From Victivallales bacterium (lineage in GTDB: Bacteria > Verrucomicrobiota > Lentisphaeria > Oligosphaerales > Lenti-02), in the NCBI GenBank assembly GCA_018648945.1, contig JABGQJ010000184.1, positions 1 to 12,036 of the forward strand: a stretch of 12,036 nt of DNA, given 5' to 3'. A model generated the notes under the pieces. It saw only the letters and a list, made by a program, of their open reading frames with translations. It did not search any database and was not told the origin of the DNA. Shown here piece after piece: positions 6,893 to 12,036 of the stretch (positions within the stretch are counted from its first letter, which is position 1; the number at the start of each line of letters is the position of its first letter). A program made the translations under genes and the position numbers.

Positions 6893-8947
6893 GTGCGTCT
6901 TCGTTTCCTCCTTCCTGGAGTGCTCATGCTCGGATCTATCGTTCCCGCAGATGATCTGGCTGATCTGCGTGCCAAGCGCGCGCAACTGGCCCGCCGTCCC
7001 CATCGCGTGATCTTCGACAACGATGGGATGGATGCCCAGTTCGTGGAGGAGGCCACGCCGGATGCGTTGCTGGACGTGCGGACGCGGCAGTTGACCAAGA
7101 CCGGGGTCACCACCGTCTTCTACTGCAGCCGCAGCTCGGGCCTGGGCGTGTTCACGCACGACACCAAGGTGGGTGAGGTGTACGACAGTCGGGTCGGGCG
7201 CTACAAGAACAACATCACCCGTCGGCTCATCCAACAAGGCACCGACCCCGTGCGCGTGGTCACCGACTTCTGCCGGAGCAATGATCTTGAGATCTTCTGG
7301 ACGATGCGCGTGAACGATTGCCACGATGCCATCCACCGGGAGGACAAGCCCTATCCCGCCTTCTCCAAGCTCAAGGAGGCGCACCCCGAATGGCTGATGG
7401 GGACCTACAGCAAGCGCCCCAGGCACGGCAACTGGTCGGCCTACGACTTTGCGGTGCCCGAGGTGCGGAGACTGGCTGTGGACTGCATCGCCGAGGTCTG
7501 CCAGAACTACGACGTGGATGGCATTCACCTTGATTTCTTCCGTCACCTGAACTACTTCCGCGAAGTCGCGGCCGGCGGCAAGGCCACGCCCGAGCACCTG
7601 GCGATGATGACCGATGTGATCCGCCGCATCCGCCGGACTACGGAAGAGCAGGGACTGGCGAGGAAGCGGCCGATCCTGTTGGCCGTTCGGGTGCCCGACT
7701 CGGTGGCCTACTGCCGAGCGCTGGGGCTGGATGTGGAACAGTGGCTCAAGGAAGGGCTGGTGGATATGCTGGTGGCTGGGGAGTTCCAGTTGCGGCCGTG
7801 GCGCGACTCGGTGGAGCTTGGGCACCGCTATGGCGTGCAAGTGGTCGCGGGGCTGAGCGAAGGACGCGTGCGCTCCCAACAGGGACCATTCCGCCGCGAC
7901 GGTCAGGAGTCGTACCGAGGTCGGGCGGCAGCAGCCTGGGCAGCGGGTTGCGATGGCCTGTACATCTTCAATTTCTACAAGGCCGAGCGCCCTGTGCTGT
8001 CCGAGATGCAGAATCCTACTCTCTTGAGCAAGCTGGCCCAGGAGGCCTTTGTGACCGTTCGTCCGTATGGCGAATCCTCGCGTTGGGTTGCCAAGGGGCC
8101 ATCCTACGCCACCAAGCCGCTCTTGACTCCCGACCACCCCTGGCTGCTCCGAACCGGACAACCGCGTGAGGCGTCGTTCGAGCTGGGTGAAACCGCGGGT
8201 CGCCCGGCCAAGCTGTACGCCCTTCTGACCGTGCCCAAGGCGCAGGTGCGAGTGACGATGGCTGGCCAGGAACTGCGGCGGGTCGCCGACCACCAGATGT
8301 GGGCCTGTTACGAAGTCGCAGCCTCGATCCTCAAGACTGGGATCAACGGCGCGACCGTCGAATTGCTTGAGGAAGTGGACACGAAGCAGGTCTTCACCGC
8401 CCAAGATCTCGCCCGGAAATGGGGGGTGCGCGGAACGAAGAAGAGCGCGACCGTGTTCGAGGAACTGACCCCGACTGGGTTGCGCACGGTGGATCGCGGG
8501 ACGAACGCGGGCGACTACCACTACCGCAGCTTCGGTTGGGCCGTGGAGCCAGGCGTGAAGGCGGTGGTGACGGTCCGCGCCAAGCACATCACCGGCTACA
8601 GTTCCTTTGCCTTCGCCAACGGGCGCAACGAGGAGCGGCTACAGCTCTTCCCAGACCGCATCCACCTTGCCTCAAGCCGTCTCGAACACGCCATGGACAC
8701 GACCGACCGCTTCCACGACTACCGGGTGGAGATCGATGGGAACGACTATCGCATCCTGGTCGATGGCGTCCTCCGTATCGATGGCAAGGGCAAGTACACC
8801 GGTCGTGCCTCGGGCAATCGCACCATGATTCTCCTCGGTGCCGCCAGCAGTACGGAGACCGGCGAAGCCATCTGGGAGCGTGTCACCGTGGAGACCACCA
8901 ACGTCGCCCTGCAGGATATGGTGCTGGTGTTGCCGGACGCGGAGTAG
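6893..8947 (+). CDS. Secreted glycoside-hydrolase-like protein (TIM-barrel, family-10-like GHL) with C-terminal beta-sandwich-like domain
   Basis: 684-aa protein with a probable signal peptide (VRLRFLLPGVLMLGSIVPA), so it acts outside the cytoplasm. Residues about 36-385 look like the barrel of uncharacterised glycosyl-hydrolase-like proteins: HRVIFDNDGMD (37-47), a segment near 72-90 (TTVFYCSRSSGLGVFTHD), LEIFWTMRVND (132-142), YDVDGIHLDFFRH (206-218, the usual acidic end of a barrel strand), RPILLAVRVPDS (259-270), DMLVAGEFQLRPW (291-303) and GCDGLYIFNFYKAE (352-365). About 386-500 is a small beta linker domain, and about 515-675 resembles a concanavalin/LamG-like sandwich (FHDYRVEIDGNDYRILVDG, 607-625). 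The GTG start at 6893 is chosen for AAGGAG 7 nt upstream and an immediate signal peptide; the frame is open upstream to 5753, but that part is antisense to the outer-membrane gene. The ATG at 6926 is a weaker alternative. Substrate and even hydrolase activity are unproven. Confidence 0.75.
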   Translation: MRLRFLLPGVLMLGSIVPADDLADLRAKRAQLARRPHRVIFDNDGMDAQFVEEATPDALLDVRTRQLTKTGVTTVFYCSRSSGLGVFTHDTKVGEVYDSRVGRYKNNITRRLIQQGTDPVRVVTDFCRSNDLEIFWTMRVNDCHDAIHREDKPYPAFSKLKEAHPEWLMGTYSKRPRHGNWSAYDFAVPEVRRLAVDCIAEVCQNYDVDGIHLDFFRHLNYFREVAAGGKATPEHLAMMTDVIRRIRRTTEEQGLARKRPILLAVRVPDSVAYCRALGLDVEQWLKEGLVDMLVAGEFQLRPWRDSVELGHRYGVQVVAGLSEGRVRSQQGPFRRDGQESYRGRAAAAWAAGCDGLYIFNFYKAERPVLSEMQNPTLLSKLAQEAFVTVRPYGESSRWVAKGPSYATKPLLTPDHPWLLRTGQPREASFELGETAGRPAKLYALLTVPKAQVRVTMAGQELRRVADHQMWACYEVAASILKTGINGATVELLEEVDTKQVFTAQDLARKWGVRGTKKSATVFEELTPTGLRTVDRGTNAGDYHYRSFGWAVEPGVKAVVTVRAKHITGYSSFAFANGRNEERLQLFPDRIHLASSRLEHAMDTTDRFHDYRVEIDGNDYRILVDGVLRIDGKGKYTGRASGNRTMILLGAASSTETGEAIWERVTVETTNVALQDMVLVLPDAE

Positions 8948-8956
8948 GGGAGGGGA

Positions 8957-8988
8957 ATCGGACGAATCAGTCGGATCGGTCGGATCGG
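8957..8988. repeat. 32-bp direct repeat, copy 1 (9-bp period TCGGATCGG)
   Basis: Begins 10 nt after the hydrolase-like stop codon and is identical over 32 nt to copy 2 at 9110-9141. The element itself is built on a 9-bp period (TCGGATCGG twice at the core), and degenerate units continue downstream to about 9006 (ACGGATTGG, TCTGAGGGG). Such 9-bp units read as Ser-Asp-Arg runs if translated, but no gene is present. I regard it as a dispersed intergenic repeat of unknown function. Confidence 0.85.
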
Positions 8989-9010
8989 ACGGATTGGTCT
9001 GAGGGGCTGG

Positions 9011-9054
9011 CCACAGCCTGGGGAACCGGAGCATCCTTGCTCCGGGCTTTGTGG
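9011..9054. terminator. Hairpin in convergent spacer, probable terminator
   Basis: An 8-bp perfect stem, CCGGAGCA (9026-9033) and TGCTCCGG (9038-9045), with a TCCT loop. It is followed on the plus strand by GCTTT. An outer stem, CCACA (9011-9015) with TGTGG (9050-9054), can enclose it with internal bulges. It lies between the convergent hydrolase-like and lyxose isomerase genes, where a shared terminator is expected; the T-run is short, so efficiency is uncertain. It is flanked on both sides by the identical 32-bp repeats. Confidence 0.55.
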
Positions 9055-9109
9055 CGGTTGTCTTGGGCAGTGCGCGTGGGTTGGTTGGCGGTCGTGAAGT
9101 AGCGGGGAG

Positions 9110-9141
9110 ATCGGACGAATCAGTCGGATCGGTCGGATCGG
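9110..9141. repeat. 32-bp direct repeat, copy 2
   Basis: Perfect 32-nt match in the same orientation to the copy at 8957-8988. Similarity extends slightly upstream (GGGGA before each copy) but stops downstream, where this copy runs into GGCCAATCGG instead of ACGGATTGG. The two copies bracket 121 nt that contain the hairpin at 9011-9054. Confidence 0.85.
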
Positions 9142-9166
9142 GCCAATCGGGCGGCGGGCGTCCCTG

Positions 9167-9205
9167 GTCTTCCATCATTCCAGTCTTCCATCATTCCAGT
9201 CTTCC
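9167..9205. repeat. 16-bp tandem repeat, about 2.4 copies
   Basis: The unit GTCTTCCATCATTCCA occurs at 9167-9182 and 9183-9198, followed by a partial third copy (GTCTTCC, 9199-9205). The array ends exactly at the base before the lyxose isomerase stop codon (9206-9208 on the minus strand), so it forms the first bases of that gene's 3' untranslated region. No function is apparent; it looks like slippage-derived intergenic sequence. Confidence 0.85.
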
Positions 9206-9883
9206 CTACCCATGCCGGTAGTAGCGGGGGTAGTCGCCGACGAGCAGGTAGAGGGGCGCTTCGTCCTCCTCGATGTCTGGGAAGCGACCGACGGGTTCTA
9301 GGAAGCGGTTGTCCGAGGCGTCGTCGTTGACGGCGGAGACCTCGCCGATCAGTGCGGTGGCTTCCTCAGCCCAGAACTTGTGGTACATGCCGGTGGTCAG
9401 GGTGATGCTCTCGCCGGGTTGCAGGCGGACGACGGTCCCGGATTGCACCATGCGCAGGACGCCATCCAGGCTGACGGTGAGGGGGGTGTCGTCGAGCTCC
9501 TCGTCCGCGGTCGAGCCGTGCAGTTCGATGGCCAGGACGCCGCCGCCCCGGTTGATGATGTCTTCCTGCTTGCTCCAGTGGAAGTGCATGGGGGTGATCT
9601 GGCCGGGCTGCACGATCATGATCTTCTCGGCGTAGCTCTTGCCCGAGCCGTCGGCGTGGCCATTGCGGAGGGTGAAGAGGAACAGGCCGATCTTGGCGAA
9701 GTCGCCGGAGCCGAAGTCGGTGATGTCCCAGCCCATCTGGCAGGCCGGGATCTCTCGGCACTGCTCGCCCTTTCCTTGCCACTCCTCGGGCGTCCAGTAG
9801 GCGAAGGGGGGAAGACGGAAGGACAGGCTTTGCAGGAACGCGTCGGCGTCCCGAATGATCCGGTTGATGCGCGAGCGTTTCAT
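9206..9883 (-). CDS. D-lyxose ketol-isomerase (cupin-fold sugar isomerase)
   Basis: Cytoplasmic metal-dependent isomerase of 225 aa interconverting D-lyxose and D-xylulose; characterised family members also act on D-mannose/D-fructose. The N-terminus MKRSRINRIIRDADAFL and LPPFAYWTPEEW (24-35) match the long (about 227-aa) form known from E. coli O157. The metal ligands are all present in the cupin core: H100 and H102 (MHFHWSKQEDI), E107 and H168 (TTGMYHKFW). The start at 9883 is fixed by a strong AGGAGG (9891-9896) 7 nt upstream and by the family N-terminus; the frame is open to 10033, but that lies within the upstream gene. The ATG overlaps the stop of the EamA gene in an ATGA arrangement (4 nt), so the two are translationally coupled. 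Third gene of the ElyC-EamA-isomerase operon. Natural substrate in this organism is uncertain. Confidence 0.93.
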   Translation of the reverse strand: MKRSRINRIIRDADAFLQSLSFRLPPFAYWTPEEWQGKGEQCREIPACQMGWDITDFGSGDFAKIGLFLFTLRNGHADGSGKSYAEKIMIVQPGQITPMHFHWSKQEDIINRGGGVLAIELHGSTADEELDDTPLTVSLDGVLRMVQSGTVVRLQPGESITLTTGMYHKFWAEEATALIGEVSAVNDDASDNRFLEPVGRFPDIEEDEAPLYLLVGDYPRYYRHG

Positions 9884-10863
9884 CCGCTTTCCTCCTGGGG
9901 GAGTTTGGGGTGGGTTGGAGGACTGTCTGGTTGGCGGCCGAACTTCAGGGAGAGCAGGATCACACAGCTCCCCACCAATATACAGCCTCCTACCCATTGG
10001 CGTGTACCTAGGACTTCGTCCAGGAAGATCCAAGCCCCAAGCGCGGTGAGGAATGGCTGCACGCAGCTGGCGCCACTCGATATCACCGGCCCGAGCGCGT
10101 GGATGCCCCGATAGAGCAGCACATGCGAGAAGGTGATGCCTGCGAAAGCCGAGCCGATCAGGAGCAGCCAGACTTCGCCGGGAAGCGTGCCCAGGACACG
10201 CCAGTTGCCGAACAGGAACATGGCGACGATCAGAATGATCGTCGTGTAGAGAGAGTTGACCGCGAATCCCACCCGCGCGTCATAGCGACCAAGATCACGC
10301 TTCACCAGCACCCCATACATGCCCCACGCTGCTGCTGTCAAGAGGATGATGACGAGCCCAAGGGGCGAGCTCTTACCCTCGGCAAATGCGCTTCCGGACA
10401 TGAAGGTGACCACGCCGGCCACGACTCCGAACCCGCCCAGCCAGAAACGGCCTCGGCGCACGGTTGCCCGTTCCTGGGGCAGCAGGATCACGCTGTAGAC
10501 GATCGCGAAGAAGAAGGAACTGCGTATGACAAAGGCGATGACCCCTGCTTCGCTGTGATATGCCGCCACTGCCCAGCCGATCTGTCCGACCGTGTTCACG
10601 AGCGAGGCCCCGATGGCGTCCCGCAACACCCGGCGTTCCGCCGGTACCCGCCAGAGTCGCTGGATGACGAACGGCAGCCAGAACACGGTCGCCACCCCGT
10701 AGCGCACTGCGTTGACGGTCCAGGCATCCAGTTCCTCGATATTGACCGCGATGTAGCGCAGAAAGAGGGGTACGCTGGCAAAGCAGACCACCGCGATCAG
10801 CAGACAGAGCGCGCCCTGGAGCTCGTTGCCATGGTTGGGGTGTTCCCGGGGTTCCGTGCTCAC
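9880..10863 (-). CDS. EamA/DMT-superfamily transporter
   Basis: 327-aa inner-membrane carrier of the drug/metabolite transporter superfamily with about ten hydrophobic segments in two EamA repeats: about 16-160 and 167-305. The second repeat ends in the very typical YRGIHALGPVISSGASCVQP (251-270), then LGAWIFLDEVL and a last helix near 291-306. A hydrophilic tail follows. The start is a GTG at 10863: no ATG is in frame nearby, GAGGA lies 5 nt upstream (10869-10873), and the GTG overlaps the TGA of the ElyC-like gene by 4 nt (GTGA). The same frame is open upstream to 11514, but that part is antisense-free overlap with the ElyC gene and has no transporter features. Substrate cannot be read; being coupled to a lyxose isomerase gene suggests, weakly, a sugar or sugar-derived metabolite. 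Confidence 0.92.
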   Translation of the reverse strand: MSTEPREHPNHGNELQGALCLLIAVVCFASVPLFLRYIAVNIEELDAWTVNAVRYGVATVFWLPFVIQRLWRVPAERRVLRDAIGASLVNTVGQIGWAVAAYHSEAGVIAFVIRSSFFFAIVYSVILLPQERATVRRGRFWLGGFGVVAGVVTFMSGSAFAEGKSSPLGLVIILLTAAAWGMYGVLVKRDLGRYDARVGFAVNSLYTTIILIVAMFLFGNWRVLGTLPGEVWLLLIGSAFAGITFSHVLLYRGIHALGPVISSGASCVQPFLTALGAWIFLDEVLGTRQWVGGCILVGSCVILLSLKFGRQPDSPPTHPKLPQEESG

Positions 10864-11603
10864 AGTTGTCCTCGCAGCCAGGCCCAGAGCAAGCCCAGGA
10901 CTTCGTATTCGGCCCGTTCCGTGGTGGCGATGCGCGACGCCTTGGGGACCAGCCGCGAGATCATCCAGCGTTTCCCCGGTCTGCAGCGATAGAAGGTCGG
11001 GGCGGCAATGGGAGCCAGCCCCTGCTTGCGGAACATGGCCATGGACCGTGGCATGTGGGACGCGGACGTGACCAGGGCGAAGGGCGCCTCCCCGAGCATA
11101 TCCCGGAGCAGGCGCGCTTGGTCCTTGGTATCGGCCGACTCGGTTTCCAGGACAATATCCTCGGTGGGAACGCCCAGATCCAAGGCCACGACCTTCATGC
11201 CTTGTCCCACGGCGGAACCCGAGAGGACCAGCTTGCAGGGCGCCGTCTGCAACCGGTGAATACGCACTCCCTCCACGACCCGGGCCAACGAGGAGGTGCC
11301 GACGTGATTGCGTTCGGGTACGTACCATGAATACGTGTACCCGCCGCCCAGCACGACCACATGGGACACCGGTGTCGAATCCGGGAAGGGCGCGTGGCGC
11401 GATTCCAGCGCGCGCATGACCCAGTTGCCGGGGATGCCGTAGGCCGCCATCAACAGGATCGCGAGAGCCACCGTGATCAACCACTTCGCGCCCCGTTGCC
11501 AGCGGCGCAGCCAAAGCAGCACCGCCCCGGCGATGCCCAGCACCAAGACGATGCTGAGCGGCATCAGACAGAACCCAACTACCTTCTTAAACAGAAAGAC
11601 CAT
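10860..11603 (-). CDS. ElyC/SanA/YdcF family envelope protein (DUF218)
   Basis: 247-aa membrane protein. Two N-terminal helices (about 9-31 and 40-56) are followed by a soluble DUF218 domain (about 80-240). The N-terminus MVFLFKKVVGFCLMPLSIVL closely parallels E. coli ElyC, which affects the lipid-carrier/peptidoglycan and enterobacterial-common-antigen steps of envelope synthesis. Domain motifs: HVVVLGGGYTYS (81-92), SLARVVEGVRIHR (105-117), KLVLSGSA (124-131), LGVPTEDIVLE (143-153) and FALVTSASHMPRSMAMFRKQGL (start at 175). The segment between LSGSA and LGVP is about 7 residues shorter than I recall for ElyC and lacks the usual Ser/Thr-Ala-Glu. The start at 11603 fits the family despite a weak Shine-Dalgarno. 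First gene of the operon; its stop overlaps the EamA start. Molecular activity of the family is not firmly established. Confidence 0.88.
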   Translation of the reverse strand: MVFLFKKVVGFCLMPLSIVLVLGIAGAVLLWLRRWQRGAKWLITVALAILLMAAYGIPGNWVMRALESRHAPFPDSTPVSHVVVLGGGYTYSWYVPERNHVGTSSLARVVEGVRIHRLQTAPCKLVLSGSAVGQGMKVVALDLGVPTEDIVLETESADTKDQARLLRDMLGEAPFALVTSASHMPRSMAMFRKQGLAPIAAPTFYRCRPGKRWMISRLVPKASRIATTERAEYEVLGLLWAWLRGQL

Positions 11604-11713
11604 CGTCGACCCGATTCCCTACCAGCTTACCGCGCGCCCAAGCAGTTGCGCTCTCCGCTGCACGCACCTAGGTTGCTGTCTCAATCCAGCGACACATCAG
11701 GAGGCCGGTTAGT
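11604..11713. promoter_or_regulatory. Short divergent intergenic region
   Basis: The 110 nt between the ElyC-like gene (minus) and the zinc-ribbon gene (plus) should contain both promoters. AGGAGG (11699-11704), 9 nt before the plus-strand ATG, is a clear ribosome binding site. I see no standard -35/-10 pair and no convincing palindrome. Confidence 0.3.
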
Positions 11714-12036
11714 ATGCAAGTGCTATGCGAGAATTGCAACGCGGCCGTCGCCGCCGAAGACCTCGATTTGGGCCGCAATCTGGCCAAGTGCGCCGCCTGC
11801 GGCAACGTCTTCAACTGCGCCGACCAACTGGACGGCGTGGCCAGTGGCGCCGAGCTGTCCGTGGAGCGGCAAGAAGTGGGGATGCCTAAGGGCATCCGCG
11901 TATTCCGCCGAGCCAACGCGTTACGAATCGTGCGCAACTGGTTTGGGGCGAAGGTCCTGGGGCTTGTGTTCTTCTGTCTGATCTGGAATGGGTTCATGGT
12001 GGTCTGGTTCGGCATCGCCATCACCCAGAAGCAGTG
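11714..12036 (+). CDS. Zinc-ribbon membrane protein, 3' end cut by window edge
   Basis: Open reading frame of at least 107 codons with no stop before the end of the window. The N-terminus holds a zinc-ribbon-like pair of knuckles, C5-x2-C8 (CENC) and C26-x2-C29 (CAAC), followed by a linker with acidic and basic stretches and then a hydrophobic, probably membrane-spanning, segment at about 81-103 (VLGLVFFCLIWNGFMVVWFG). The ATG at 11714 is supported by AGGAGG 9 nt upstream and by the ribbon starting at once. This architecture, a short ribbon followed by membrane helices, is common among uncharacterised proteins of Planctomycetota and relatives. I assign no function. It is divergent from the ElyC operon. 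Confidence 0.8.
   Translation, partial: MQVLCENCNAAVAAEDLDLGRNLAKCAACGNVFNCADQLDGVASGAELSVERQEVGMPKGIRVFRRANALRIVRNWFGAKVLGLVFFCLIWNGFMVVWFGIAITQKQ

Noticed and set aside
6797..8587. A 596-codon open frame on the minus strand
   Set aside because: It is a shadow of the hydrolase-like gene in GC-rich DNA; its His/Arg/Pro-rich translation has no recognisable motif, and the plus-strand frame has clear barrel motifs.
8672..9178. A minus-strand frame encoding Asp-Pro-Thr repeats
   Set aside because: It is a translation of the intergenic 9-bp repeat plus the antisense of the hydrolase-like gene end; there is no start signal or family match.
8957..9205. A possible CRISPR array from the clustered repeats
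   Set aside because: There are only two 32-bp copies 121 nt apart and a separate head-to-tail 16-bp repeat with no spacers; no cas genes are present.
10864..11514. An N-terminal extension of the EamA transporter frame
   Set aside because: It overlaps the ElyC-like gene in another frame and contains no transporter helices; the GTG at 10863 with GAGGA upstream and a 4-nt overlap is a better start.

Overview
The window is GC-rich DNA from a diderm (Gram-negative type) bacterium. Three things point that way: a secreted protein with a cleavable signal peptide and a C-terminal Phe typical of outer-membrane beta-barrels, an ElyC/YdcF-type envelope protein, and a periplasmic-binding-protein sugar transporter. 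The long sugar-binding protein, the glycosyl-hydrolase-like protein of unknown specificity, the zinc-ribbon membrane protein and the intergenic 9-bp and 16-bp simple repeats resemble uncultured Planctomycetota/Lentisphaerota/Hydrogenedentota-type genomes. That placement is an impression from memory, not a measurement. I see no rRNA, tRNA, CRISPR array, transposase, integrase or phage gene.

Layout. (1) 244-4340, minus strand: a tight three-gene sugar ABC importer operon in the order binding protein, MalF-like permease, MalG-like permease, with no ATPase in the window. (2) 4544-5671, plus strand: a glycerate kinase transcribed divergently from the importer, ending at a strong hairpin (5684-5716) that separates it from a convergent outer-membrane protein gene. 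(3) 5735-6670, minus strand: an outer-membrane beta-barrel protein, divergent from (4) 6893-8947, plus strand: a secreted glycoside-hydrolase-like TIM-barrel protein with a C-terminal beta-sandwich-like region. (5) 8948-9205: a repeat-rich convergent spacer with two perfect 32-bp direct repeats flanking a terminator-like hairpin, then a 16-bp tandem repeat touching the next stop codon. (6) 11603-9206, minus strand: three genes overlapping by 4 nt each (ElyC/YdcF-like protein, EamA/DMT transporter, D-lyxose isomerase). (7) 11714 to the end, plus strand: a zinc-ribbon membrane protein cut by the window edge.

Together the genes read as a carbohydrate-use neighbourhood: extracytoplasmic handling of a glycan or sugar (hydrolase-like protein, outer-membrane barrel), import (ABC system, possibly the EamA carrier), isomerisation of an aldose to a ketose (lyxose/mannose-type isomerase), and entry into lower glycolysis by phosphorylation of glycerate. 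The link between these steps is inferred from proximity; no substrate can be read from the sequence. I did not find a convincing wholly new system. The most unusual items are the MalF-like permease enlarged by two hydrophobic insertions, the repeat-hairpin-repeat spacer, and the coupled envelope-protein/transporter/isomerase operon.
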